Shown one piece after another: positions 18,331 to 27,600 of a stretch of DNA of 40,528 bases (its first letter is position 1; each line of letters opens with the position of its first letter). The position numbers and the translations under genes were made by a program. Source of the stretch: Guyparkeria sp. SCN-R1 (GTDB lineage: Bacteria; Pseudomonadota; Gammaproteobacteria; Halothiobacillales; Halothiobacillaceae); assembly GCF_003932495.1 (NCBI RefSeq), contig NZ_QZMT01000017.1, forward strand, positions 1 to 40,528. Reading direction: 5' to 3'. Below the pieces are notes generated by a model. That model was not told the origin of the DNA, searched no databases, and worked only from the letters and a program-made list of their open reading frames with translations.

Positions 18331-18747
18331 TTACAGGTAGTGGCGCCAGGGATCGTCGGACCGATCGCCCTGGTCCTCGGCGTGTCGCTCACGCACGATG
18401 CCCGCCTCTCCCGTGGGGCGGTATTTTTGCGGCGGCAGGTTGCAGCCATCCACACCCAGTGCCTCACGCTGGTTCTGCTCGGTGTAGTCGACCAGCGCGC
18501 ACTTGAGCTTTTCCAGCAACGCGGCATCGAGATGAAAACCGGATGCCTGCAGCGCCTGCCGGATCGCCTTCAGGCAGATGGCGGAGAGGTCGTACTCGAC
18601 TTCCAGGCATAGCGGCCCACGGCGCCTCGCGGCAATCACCCCCGGCAACCATCGGGCGAACGATTCCGCGGCTCGGGCCGGCTCGCCTTCCTGGTGAGGG
18701 CCACGAAACCAGATTTCGTGCATCTTGATCGGTTGCTTGTCTTCCAT
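18331..18747 (-). CDS. Uncharacterised 138-residue protein
   Basis: I do not recognise this protein. It has no signal or membrane segment. The central stretch CLEVEYDLSAICLKAIRQAL, followed by ASGFHLD, reads like the strand-helix pattern of small ferredoxin-like (HMA-type) domains, with two cysteines eleven residues apart; two more cysteines follow. The C-terminus is charged and rich in Asp/Arg/His. It lies between prmC and moeB in the same orientation, with 88 bases to prmC, so it may be part of the hemA-prfA-prmC transcript. A metal- or sulfur-related role is only a guess. Confidence 0.65.
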   Translation of the reverse strand: MEDKQPIKMHEIWFRGPHQEGEPARAAESFARWLPGVIAARRRGPLCLEVEYDLSAICLKAIRQALQASGFHLDAALLEKLKCALVDYTEQNQREALGVDGCNLPPQKYRPTGEAGIVRERHAEDQGDRSDDPWRHYL

Positions 18748-18836
18748 GCCGGCGCCTTGCCTTCCGCCCTGTACGGTTCAAGACTAGCGCAGTTGGCAGG
18801 GCGAACCAAGAACGGCGTTCCGCCCGACGACCGGCA

Positions 18837-19733
18837 TCAGTCCGGGCGCCGCCCGGCAGTGACGCGGGGGTGTCCGGCAACGTCCCGGCGCGTATCGACC
18901 GCATCGAATCCCGCTTGTTCGAGCAGCCCACTAACCGCCTGGGCCTGCTCGAATCCGTGCTCGAGCAGCACCCACCCCCCCGAGCGCAGCACCGGACGGG
19001 CCTGGATGATGATCCGCCGGTAGTCGGCCAGCCCCTCCTCGTCGGCCACCAGGGCTTCGACCGGCTCGTGGCGCACGTCGCCTTCGGCGAGATGCGGATC
19101 GTCGGCGGCGATGTAAGGCGGGTTGCTGACGATCAGGTCGACCGAGGCCGGGGCAACCGCCTCGAGCCAGTCGCCCTGCCACAAGCGCACTTTCACGGGG
19201 GCGCCCTGCTCGGCCAGAAACTCGCGATTGCGGGCCGTCAGACGAATCGCCACCTCGCTGCGGTCGACGGCATGCACCTCGGCGTCCGGCCGCTCGGCGG
19301 CGATCGACAGTGCGATCGCCCCGCTGCCCGTGCCCAGGTCCAGCACCCGAGCGGGCGAGGACCGGGGCAGCAATTCGAGGGCCCATTCGACCAGGATCTC
19401 GGTGTCCGGCCGGGGAATCAGCACCCCGGGCGCGGCGCGGAAGCGGTATTGCCAGAAGCCGCGCTCGCCGACCAGGTAGGCGACCGGCTCACCGGCAGCA
19501 CGCCGCTCGCAGAGTGCCTCCAGCCGGTCGCGGACGCCGGCTTCGGTCGGTCGATCGCCTTGCAGCATCAGCGCGGTGGTATCCAGGCCGGTGACGAAGC
19601 CGGCCAGCAGGCGCGCCTCGAACAAGGCTTCGGCCCGGTCGCAGCCGCGCCCCGCCATGATCCGTTCACCGCAGCGTCGCAGCACGACATCGAGGCACTC
19701 GTCGGGGGATGCCGGGTTCACGGCTTGAGTCAC
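18837..19733 (-). CDS. prmC: Release factor glutamine methyltransferase
   Basis: SAM-dependent enzyme that methylates the glutamine of the GGQ motif in release factors RF1 and RF2. 298 residues with the N-terminal helical domain, the [20 protein letters not shown] segment ([18 protein letters not shown]), the SAM loop [14 protein letters not shown], and the catalytic NPPY ([10 protein letters not shown]). The start is a GTG at 19733 that overlaps the prfA stop in a GTGA arrangement with AGGA six bases upstream. A much longer frame to 20048 lies inside prfA and is not credible. Its substrate RF1 is encoded directly upstream. Confidence 0.94.
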   Translation of the reverse strand: MTQAVNPASPDECLDVVLRRCGERIMAGRGCDRAEALFEARLLAGFVTGLDTTALMLQGDRPTEAGVRDRLEALCERRAAGEPVAYLVGERGFWQYRFRAAPGVLIPRPDTEILVEWALELLPRSSPARVLDLGTGSGAIALSIAAERPDAEVHAVDRSEVAIRLTARNREFLAEQGAPVKVRLWQGDWLEAVAPASVDLIVSNPPYIAADDPHLAEGDVRHEPVEALVADEEGLADYRRIIIQARPVLRSGGWVLLEHGFEQAQAVSGLLEQAGFDAVDTRRDVAGHPRVTAGRRPD

Positions 19734-20821
19734 GTGCCTTCCTGGGCCAACGCCTCGAGCTGCGCGGCCTGATCGGCTTGGCGCAACGGCACCACCACCT
19801 GGGCCAGATCGTCGGCCAGGATCTTGTCGAGTTGATGGAGCGTGAGGTTGATACGGTGGTCGGTCACGCGCCCCTGCGGGAAGTTGTAGGTGCGGATGCG
19901 ATCGGAGCGATCGCCACTGCCGACCAGGGCCTTGCGGTTGGCAGCCGTCGCCTCGGCCTGCTCGCGGCGCGCCTCGTCGGCGAGTTTCGCTGCCAGCAGA
20001 TCCATGGCACGCGCCCGGTTCTTGTGCTGCGAGCGCTCTTCCTGGCACTCGACAACCGTGCCGCTCGGCAGGTGGGTGATGCGGATCGCCGAATCGGTCT
20101 TGTTGACGTGCTGACCGCCGGCCCCCGAGGCGCGGAAAGTATCGACCCGCAGGTCGTTGGCGTTGATCTCGGGGGCGTCGGCCGCGGGAATAACCGGCAT
20201 GACGGCCACCGTCGCCGCCGAGGTGTGGATACGACCCTGGGTCTCGGTGACCGGCACACGCTGCACGCGGTGGGCGCCCGACTCAAACTTGAGCCACGAG
20301 TAGACACCATCACCGCTGACCCGCGAGATCAACTCGCGGTATCCACCGTGCTCGCCTTCCGAGGCCGACAGCACCTCGACCTTCCAGCCCTGGGATTCGG
20401 CGAAGCGGCCGTACATGCGGAACAGGTCACCGGCAAAGATCGCCGCCTCGTCACCGCCCGCGCCGGCGCGGATCTCGAGGAACACGTCGCCCTCGTCGTT
20501 CGGATCCTCCGGCAGCAACTGGCGCTCGATCTCGGAGTCAAGGTCGGCGTATCGTGCTTCCAGATCGGCCAGTTCCTCGCGGGCCATCTCGGCCATGTCG
20601 GGGTCATCCCCTTCGACCAGGCTGCGCGCCTCCGCGAGCTCCCGCTCGGTGCGACGATAGGTCTCGACGTTCTTCACCAGCGCCTCGAGCCGGGCGTATT
20701 CACGCGACAGGCGCTGGAAGCGCGCCTGGTCGGCGATCACGTCGGGATCGGCGAGCAGTGCGGTGATTTCCTCGAAACGTTCGACCAGGCTGTCGAGCCG
20801 GGCGACCAGGGCGTTATGCAT
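19730..20821 (-). CDS. prfA: Peptide chain release factor 1
   Basis: Recognises UAA and UAG stop codons and triggers peptide release. 363 residues. The codon-reading tripeptide PVT is in [18 protein letters not shown], and the catalytic GGQ is in [14 protein letters not shown]. The length is normal. Its start (ATG at 20821) has no clear ribosome site in the 81-base gap after hemA. The order hemA-prfA-prmC is the classic gammaproteobacterial cluster, with four-base overlap to prmC. Confidence 0.97.
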   Translation of the reverse strand: MHNALVARLDSLVERFEEITALLADPDVIADQARFQRLSREYARLEALVKNVETYRRTERELAEARSLVEGDDPDMAEMAREELADLEARYADLDSEIERQLLPEDPNDEGDVFLEIRAGAGGDEAAIFAGDLFRMYGRFAESQGWKVEVLSASEGEHGGYRELISRVSGDGVYSWLKFESGAHRVQRVPVTETQGRIHTSAATVAVMPVIPAADAPEINANDLRVDTFRASGAGGQHVNKTDSAIRITHLPSGTVVECQEERSQHKNRARAMDLLAAKLADEARREQAEATAANRKALVGSGDRSDRIRTYNFPQGRVTDHRINLTLHQLDKILADDLAQVVVPLRQADQAAQLEALAQEGT

Positions 20822-20902
20822 AAAAGATTCGGGTACGAAAAGTGAGCGGAACGATCAGGGAATGGAGCGCGGCCCGGCCAGATAGCGGGCGAAGGGAATC
20901 AG

Positions 20903-22231
20903 CTAGCGCTCGCGGTCGTCGTTCGGGTTGCGGTTGCCCCATTGGCCGACAGGCAACGCGCGCTGGGCGATTGTTTCGGCGTCCTCGTCGAGACCCACCA
21001 CGTGGGAGACGCTCTGCACCGTGGCAAGATCCCCACTGACGCAGGCCTGGCGCAGCACCACGGTCGGCTGGTGGATCAGGCGATTGGTGAGCGTACGCGC
21101 GAGGTAGTCGAGCGCCTCCTGCGGGTCGCGTCCGGATTCGATCATCGAGCGTGCCCGGGCCAGCGTCTCGTCGCGCATGTCCTCGGCACGCCGGCGGTAA
21201 TTGCGGATCAGTTCCGCGCCGGTCTGCAACTGCACCCATTGCAGGAAATGCTCGACCTGAACATCGATGATCTCCTCGGCCTGCTCGGCCGCCTCACGCC
21301 GGCTGCGCTGACCCTCGTCGATGACCGTCTTGAGGTCGTCGACCGTGTAGAGATAGACGTCCTGGAGATTGCCGACCTGCGGCTCGATGTCGCGCGGCAC
21401 GGCGATGTCGACCATGAAGATCGGCCGACGCTTGCGCTCGCGAATCGCCTGCTCGACCGCCCCCTTGCCGAGTACCGGCAGGGAACTGGCGGTCGAGGAG
21501 ATGACGATGTCGGCGCGGTGAAGGTGGGCCGGGATGTCGCCCAGGCCGATCGCGCTGCCGTCATACTGCTCGGCGAGCATGTGGGCCCGCTCGATCGAGC
21601 GGTTGGCGACGATCACTCTCGACAGCCCCGCCGACTGCAGGTGCCGGGCACACAGCTCGATGGTCTCGCCCGCGCCGATCAGCAGGGCGGTCTTTTCCTC
21701 GAGCGAGCCGAAGATCTGCCGGGCCAGGCTGACCGCCGCGAAGGCGACCGAGACTGGCGAGGCGCCGATCTGCGTGTCGGTGCGCACCTGCTTGGCCACG
21801 GCGAAGGTGTTCTGAAACAGGCGACCCAGGATCGGGCCGAGGGCATTGGCGTCCTGCGCCAGGGTGAACGCGTCCTTGATCTGGCCGAGGATCTGCGGCT
21901 CGCCCAGCACCATCGAATCCAGCCCGCAGGCCACCCGCATCAGGTGGCGAATGGCCGATTCGTCGGTATGGGCATAAACGTAGGGGGCCAGCGCCTCGGG
22001 CGACATCTGGTGGAACGTCGCCAGCCACTCGACCAGCTCGTCGGTGACGCACTCGGCGTGGGTGTAGATCTCGGTGCGGTTGCAGGTCGAGACGATCGCC
22101 GCCTCGCGCGCGCCGCCGTCGCCTAGCAATTCCTGGAGGGCGTTGTGCACACGCTCGGGGCCGAACGCGATGCGCTCGCGCACGTCCACCGGTGCGGTCT
22201 TGTGGTTAACCCCGAAGGCGATCAGTGACAT
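20903..22231 (-). CDS. hemA: Glutamyl-tRNA reductase
   Basis: First step of C5 tetrapyrrole synthesis: reduces Glu-tRNA-Glu to glutamate-1-semialdehyde with NADPH. 442 residues starting MSLIAFGVNHKTAPVDVRER, with the catalytic Cys50 in STCNRTEIY, the NADPH fold around LLIGAGETIELCARHL, and the helical dimerisation domain at the end. The start is fixed by the conserved N-terminus. A perfect TATAAT ends six bases upstream of the ATG, so the mRNA may begin at or very near the start codon. First gene of the hemA-prfA-prmC cluster. Confidence 0.96.
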   Translation of the reverse strand: MSLIAFGVNHKTAPVDVRERIAFGPERVHNALQELLGDGGAREAAIVSTCNRTEIYTHAECVTDELVEWLATFHQMSPEALAPYVYAHTDESAIRHLMRVACGLDSMVLGEPQILGQIKDAFTLAQDANALGPILGRLFQNTFAVAKQVRTDTQIGASPVSVAFAAVSLARQIFGSLEEKTALLIGAGETIELCARHLQSAGLSRVIVANRSIERAHMLAEQYDGSAIGLGDIPAHLHRADIVISSTASSLPVLGKGAVEQAIRERKRRPIFMVDIAVPRDIEPQVGNLQDVYLYTVDDLKTVIDEGQRSRREAAEQAEEIIDVQVEHFLQWVQLQTGAELIRNYRRRAEDMRDETLARARSMIESGRDPQEALDYLARTLTNRLIHQPTVVLRQACVSGDLATVQSVSHVVGLDEDAETIAQRALPVGQWGNRNPNDDRER

Positions 22232-22237
22232 GGCGGA

Positions 22238-22243
22238 ATTATA
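22238..22243 (-). promoter_or_regulatory. Consensus -10 (TATAAT) of hemA; likely leaderless start
   Basis: On the minus strand TATAAT is followed by TCCGCC and then the hemA ATG. Transcription usually begins about seven bases after the -10, which would place +1 on the A of ATG. There is no -35 match at 17 bases (CGTCAA) and no Shine-Dalgarno sequence. Both facts fit a leaderless transcript, but a second upstream promoter cannot be excluded. Confidence 0.55.
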
Positions 22244-22282
22244 GCCTCGCAGACCCGGTTTTGACGATCCCCGCGACAGCCA

Positions 22283-23131
22283 TCAGCGTCCCCGCGACCC
22301 CAGCCGACCCAAGCGACGATCCAGTGACCGGCTCATTCGCCCCGGCCAGTACCGCAACGTGCCGAGAAACAGGGCGACAACACCGATCAGCGCGACCATC
22401 CAATTGGCCCACGCACCCTGCGGATAACCGACGTCGACCCAGGGCGCCCCCAGGGCGCACACCGCACAGACGAACACCGCCACGGGCACCGGCCAGCGGG
22501 CGTGACGGGCCGCCGGCCAACGGTTGACCAGCCAGACGGCCAACGCCACCGACACCAACCCGACGACCGCCCCGGCCAGGACGTCGGTCGGCCAGTGCAC
22601 ACCGGCCACCATGCGCGAGATACCCATGATCGAGGCGAGTGCCAGCAGCAGCGCCACCCAAGGCCAACGCGGACGCAATCCCAGGATGAGCAAGCCGGCG
22701 AAGGTAAACGCGGTCACCGTGTGCCCGGACGGAAACGCCTCGGAGCGGATCGAGTGTCCGATCAGATTGAAGGCATCGGCGTCGAGCACGCCCGGGGGAC
22801 GAAGCTCGTCGAGAAGGGGCTTGAGGCTGTGGGTGATCACGGTGGCGACGATCGCGGCGAACAGCAGCAGGATCGCCAACCGCGGCCGCCAAAGCACGAA
22901 CGGCAGCATCAACCCCAGGGTCAGCCAGGTGTCAGCCAAAGCATTGATGCCGGCCCAGAACGGCTGGGTCGATTCGATGCCACCCAGCGCGTTGAAGACA
23001 TGAAACAGGGACTCGCGGGCACCCGGCCAGGCGAACACGCCCGCCAGCAGGACGCCGGCGGTCAGCACGAAGGCCAGCACCAGCTGGCTGGCCGGGGCCG
23101 GGTCACGACGAAAGGCGGTATGCGTGGTCAT
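22283..23131 (-). CDS. PAP2-family membrane phosphatase
   Basis: Integral membrane lipid phosphatase of 282 residues with six or more helices. The three-part PAP2 signature is present: KPLLDELRP (K-x6-RP), PSGH in SEAFPSGHTVTAF, and SRMVAGVHWPTDV with the catalytic histidine. Such enzymes remove phosphate from undecaprenyl pyrophosphate, phosphatidyl-glycerophosphate or lipid A. C-terminal helices extend past the signature. Its ATG overlaps the stop of the upstream GT2 gene (ATGA), so the two act in one unit, probably lipid-linked sugar or lipid A chemistry. Substrate unknown. Confidence 0.88.
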   Translation of the reverse strand: MTTHTAFRRDPAPASQLVLAFVLTAGVLLAGVFAWPGARESLFHVFNALGGIESTQPFWAGINALADTWLTLGLMLPFVLWRPRLAILLLFAAIVATVITHSLKPLLDELRPPGVLDADAFNLIGHSIRSEAFPSGHTVTAFTFAGLLILGLRPRWPWVALLLALASIMGISRMVAGVHWPTDVLAGAVVGLVSVALAVWLVNRWPAARHARWPVPVAVFVCAVCALGAPWVDVGYPQGAWANWMVALIGVVALFLGTLRYWPGRMSRSLDRRLGRLGSRGR

Positions 23132-24186
23132 GCCGGGTCCCCCTCGGCAGAAACAGAATCGGTTGCCTCGCGGCCCTTGCCGTCCGCCGGCATGCGAAAG
23201 GCATCGTTCTCGCCCGCCAGGTCAAAGCGTGCCGGCAGGTGGTAGGTGCGCACGTCGCGCGACTCGTAGTAGGTCCGGGACAGCATCTCGGAGAGCACGC
23301 CGGTGGTCAGCATCTGCACCCCGATCAGGATGAACAGGATCGAGACCAGCAGCAGAGGCCGGTCACCGATATCGTGTCCCAGGACCTTCTCGATCAACAG
23401 GTAGAACATCCCCAGCCCGCCCAGCAGACCAAAGCCGGTACCCAGCAGGCCGAAGAAGTGCGCCGGCCGCGCCGAGAAGCGCATGAAGAAGTAGACGCTG
23501 ATCAGGTCAATGATCACGCGGAAGGTGCGCGACAAGCCGTACTTGGAGTTACCCGCGGTGCGCGGATGATGCGTGACCACTTCCTCGGCGATCTGGCTGG
23601 GGGCGGTCTGCGTGGCGAGCCAGGCCGGGATAAACCGATGCATCTCGCCGTAAAGGCGCACACCCTTGATCACGTCGGCGCGGAAAACCTTCAGGCTGCA
23701 GCCGTAGTCGTGCAGGTTGACGCCGGTCAGCCGGCGAATCAGACGGTTGGCCAACCACGACGGTACCTTGCGGACCCAGTTGTCCTTGCGATCCCGCCGC
23801 CAGCCGGCAACCAGGTCCAGGTCCTCGCGCAGCAGCCGGTCAACCATGCGCGGGATGTCGATCGGGTCATTCTGCAGATCGCCGTCCATGGTCACGATCA
23901 CCTCGCCGCGGGCCAGATCGATGCCGGCCTGCATGGCGGCGGTCTGGCCGAAGTTGCGTGTCAGCGGCACCGGGCGGACGTGCGAACCGAAGGCCTTGCG
24001 CGCCGCGCGGATCCGGGCGACCGTGGCATCTGACGATCCGTCGTCGACCAGCAGCAGCTCCCACGCTCCGGTATACTCGGCCAAGGCCTCGTGGACCCGC
24101 TCAACCAACGGCGAGACGTTCTCCTGTTCGTTGAACATCGGCACGACGATGGAAAGCGGCGCGGCGAGCTGAGCGGTCGTTGTCAT
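23128..24186 (-). CDS. GT2 family polyprenyl-phosphate glycosyltransferase (ArnC/GtrB-like)
   Basis: Moves a sugar from a nucleotide donor to a polyprenyl phosphate on the cytosolic face of the membrane. 352 residues: a GT-A catalytic domain with LSIVVPMFNEQENV, the DDGSSD donor-site loop and the metal-binding TMDGDLQNDP, then an amphipathic hairpin and two C-terminal membrane helices (about 240-310). This matches DPM1/ArnC/GtrB architecture. The ATG at 24186 was chosen because the family starts just before LSIVVP; an upstream frame to 24294 adds unrelated sequence. It is coupled to the PAP2 phosphatase. Confidence 0.9.
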   Translation of the reverse strand: MTTTAQLAAPLSIVVPMFNEQENVSPLVERVHEALAEYTGAWELLLVDDGSSDATVARIRAARKAFGSHVRPVPLTRNFGQTAAMQAGIDLARGEVIVTMDGDLQNDPIDIPRMVDRLLREDLDLVAGWRRDRKDNWVRKVPSWLANRLIRRLTGVNLHDYGCSLKVFRADVIKGVRLYGEMHRFIPAWLATQTAPSQIAEEVVTHHPRTAGNSKYGLSRTFRVIIDLISVYFFMRFSARPAHFFGLLGTGFGLLGGLGMFYLLIEKVLGHDIGDRPLLLVSILFILIGVQMLTTGVLSEMLSRTYYESRDVRTYHLPARFDLAGENDAFRMPADGKGREATDSVSAEGDPA

Positions 24187-24643
24187 GACGTAGGACACCC
24201 CGTGGTAACGCGTGATCTTGGCAACGCGTGACGGTTTGAAACGCGCGGCGAAATGAGCGCCTGAACTCACCGGATGCCGATCGACCCGAAACATGGCAAG
24301 GACGGCAACCGGGGATCATCGATTCCGCCCAGGAAGGCGGTATCGACAAAACGCCGGCAGTGTACGGCAGGAACGCCAGCGACCGCCACCACGGAGGTGG
24401 CACCACCCCCGGATGACCTGGCTCGGATCCGGGCCGAAAGTGCTGCCGATGCCTACCACTACACGACATCCACCGACTTGACCCCAACCCGTGACGGCTT
24501 GATCCTCTGAACCACATGAGCCACCGCCAACCCCTCCCTCGAACGGCAGCTTACCGCCAACCGACTCCGCCGCCGACGGGGCAAACTCCCCGCCAATGGA
24601 TGTGCCAACGAGCGGCAACGCATCCCCGTCGGGGAGCTATCCG
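24187..24643. other. Divergent intergenic region of 457 bases
   Basis: The gap between the leftward GT2 gene and the rightward GGDEF-EAL gene has no convincing reading frame. It holds direct repeats AACGCGTGA (24207-24215 and 24223-24231) just upstream of the GT2 start, a 6-bp hairpin GCCACC/GGTGGC at 24385-24401 without a T-tract, a TTGACC at 24478-24483 with only a poor -10 partner, and the leader hairpins described separately. Confidence 0.5.
24577..24636 (+). promoter_or_regulatory. Competing hairpins over the GGDEF-EAL ribosome binding site
   Basis: Four segments can pair in two ways. CGGGG (24577-24581) pairs with CCCCG (24588-24592), and TCCCC (24623-24627) pairs with GGGGA (24631-24635), which is the ribosome site. 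Alternatively CTCCCC (24586-24591) is a perfect complement of the ribosome site GGGGAG (24631-24636). Both states hide the ribosome site, so translation may be kept low or controlled. Prediction by eye only. Confidence 0.35.
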
Positions 24644-27600
24644 ATGACACCGGAACGACTCGAGTCCCTGGCCCGTTCGTTGGGCGATCGACTGCCTCGC
24701 GACGAGGCGATTGGCACCCTGCTCGAAACGATTGCCGCCTGTTACCCCGCTCTGTCGCGCAGCGCGGTGTTCCTCAGCGAGGAAGGCCGCCTGCTGGCCG
24801 CGAGCAGCGATTTCGACCGTGCCCTGCTGCCGGAGCCGGATGCAGGCGGCGATCCGATCGGCGCGTTCGAGGACATCGAGGAGCGCCTCCTCCTGCAGGC
24901 ACTCGGGCCGGCAGATGGCACGCCCGGCTACTGGGCCATCGAGATCGTCGAGACCCTCCCCGACAAGACGACGCTCTCCAGTCTGCGCCGTAGCATCGAG
25001 CACGTGTTTGCCAGCACGCAACCGGATGCCGCCCTGCTCAAGAACCGCCAGCGCCAGCGCATTGAACGGCTAGAGCGCGACCAGGCACTGATGCAGTCGC
25101 TGCTCGCCCAGATCGACACCCTGATCCTGGCCGACGACGAACAACGCATGCTCGAGGTCGTGTGCACGCAGCTGGTGGAAACCGGCCTGTTTCTGGGGGC
25201 CTGGGTCGCCCCGGCCGAACACGGCATCACCCCGATTGCCATCGGGGGTGACAGCGAGATCGTCGACCGGCCGAACCCGGAGGTGAAACGCACCCTGGAA
25301 GACGGCATTCGCCACGCCCATGCGCTGGTCGATGCCGGCCGTCGTCTGGTGATCGACGAGCGTATCGCCGCACCCTTCGCGCAGTTGAACTGGTTCGACA
25401 CGCCACCGCTCGCCGCCCTGGTTCCGTTGTCACGGAACGGCCGACTCTGGGCCTTCCTGGTGGTGATCGCGGCAGCCGAATCGGACCTCGACCAGCAGGT
25501 GAGCGAGGTGCTGATGCACCTGGGTGAACTGGTCAATCGCAGCCTCGAACAGCTCGACCTGCGCGACCGCCTCGACGAGGAACAGCAGCGCAACACCTAT
25601 CTCGCGTATCACGACCCGCTGACCAACCTGTCCAATCGCCGCGCCGTCGACGCCGAGTTGCCCAAGGCGCTGGCGCGAGCGGACCGTCACCAGCAAATGC
25701 TCGCCGTCGCCCTACTGGACCTCGACGATTTCAAGCCCATCAACGACCGGTTCGGGCACTCCGCCGGCGACGAGATGCTGATGACGCTCGCCGCCCGCCT
25801 CAAGGGCGCAATTCGTGACACCGATACAGCTGCCCGACTGGGTGGCGACGAGTTCCTGCTGATCCTGGAAGATATCGAAGACGACGCGGGCCTGGCGCGG
25901 GTACTCGATCGCATCGCCACCACCATCCGACAGCCGATCATTCTGGAAGATGGTGTCGAGGTGCACGCCAACGGCTCGATCGGGGTCACCCGCTACCCAC
26001 TCGACGACAGCGCGCCGGAACAACTGATCCGCAATGCCGACGCCGCGCTGTACGCGGCCAAGAACAGCAAGTCGATTCGGCTGCAGGACTGGGTGATCTG
26101 GGAGCGGGAAACGACCCGGCGGGGCGAGGATCTCCCCGAGATGTCCGAGTCGGTGCCCGCCTATGGCCCCGCCGCAAAGATGCTACTCGAACGGATTCAG
26201 TCGGACGTCGCCCCCTTGAGCGACGAGTTCATCGAGCGTTTCTACGCCGAGCTGTCCCGGCTGGAGTCGATACGCAACGTGCTCGGCCACCTGTCGCCTC
26301 GGGAGTTCCACGAGCTCAGGGCACAGCAGGCCCGACATCTTGGCTTCCTGCTCGATCCCGATCTGAGCGAGGAAGTGCATATCAATCGGGCCCGCCAGGT
26401 CGGGCACGTACACGCGCTGGCGGGGGTTTCGCCCAGTGACCTGGTCCGCGCGATCACCGTGTACATGCACGAGTTCAACGAGACCTTCAATCGCGCCCAC
26501 GTCAATCAGCGTCACCAGAACCGGCTTGAACGCGTCTTTACCGAACGGTTGAGCATGGAGCTTTCCCACCAGCTCGCCGCGGGTCAGGCGGTCGACGACG
26601 AGTTCCATACCGCCCTGGTGACCATCGATGATCGCCGCCGCAACGAGCATAACTGGCCGGATTTCAACGAGCACCTGCTGGACACGCTGACCGGGCTACC
26701 CGGCATTCACGGGGTGGCAATCCTCTCGCCCAATGCCGATGGTCGCTTCGTCGCCAACTACGCCGAGGGCACCGACCTCTTCACCCGGCCGACCGATGAG
26801 CCCGATGGCCACGCCACGCTCGACCTCAGACGCCCAGAGTCGGCACATCCGGTCTCGGTCGCCTACCGGCAGGCGCGTGTCGTCACCATGGACAATACGA
26901 TCGACGATCCCGCCGGAGCCCCGTGGTCGGTTCAGGCCGAAGCCCTGGGGATTCGCAGTTGCGTGGCGATCCCGATCCTCGACAACCGCGACCAGCCCAT
27001 CGCCGTGATTTGCCTGTATGGACGCATCCCCGGGATGTTCACGAGCTCGACGTTGCAGGGTTTTACCGGCCAGTTGATGGCGCTGGTCAGTCAGGCCTGG
27101 CGACAGATCCGCAGTCCGGCCGCCCTGCTGTATGCCAAGGGCGATTACGATCGCTGGCGGCAGGCCTTCTACGACGATGGGTTGGAGATGGTCTACCAAC
27201 CGGTCATCGATGTGCAGACGGGTCGACTGACCACGCTCGAGGCCCTGGCAAGGTTGTACCTGCCCGACGGCGAGGTCATCCTGCCGAACATGTTCATCCC
27301 CTGGCTCAACGACGGTCAGGTAATGCGCCTGTTCGAGCTGGGTCTCGACCAGTCCCTGGCCTGTCTGCGAGACATCGAGGCACGCCACGGGCCGTCGCTG
27401 TCGGTCGCCATCAACCTGCCGGTGAGTGTACTGATGGATCCGGCCACGCCGGGACACGTGCGCGCGGCGCTCGACCGCCACGCGGTAAGCCCCCATCGCA
27501 TCACGCTCGAATTGCTTGAACAGGGCGACACCGGCTTCGAGCCGGGCGATCTGGCCAGCCCCATGCAGCGCATCGGCGAGCTGGGGGTGAACCTGGCGAT

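Noticed and set aside
19734-20048. N-terminal extension of prmC by 105 codons
   Set aside because: The extension lies within prfA, is rich in Gly, Arg and Pro, and normal PrmC length plus the GTGA overlap and ribosome site support the start at 19733.
20942-22126. Open frame of 394 codons antisense to hemA
   Set aside because: hemA is intact with all conserved motifs; the antisense product is low-complexity and unlike any family.
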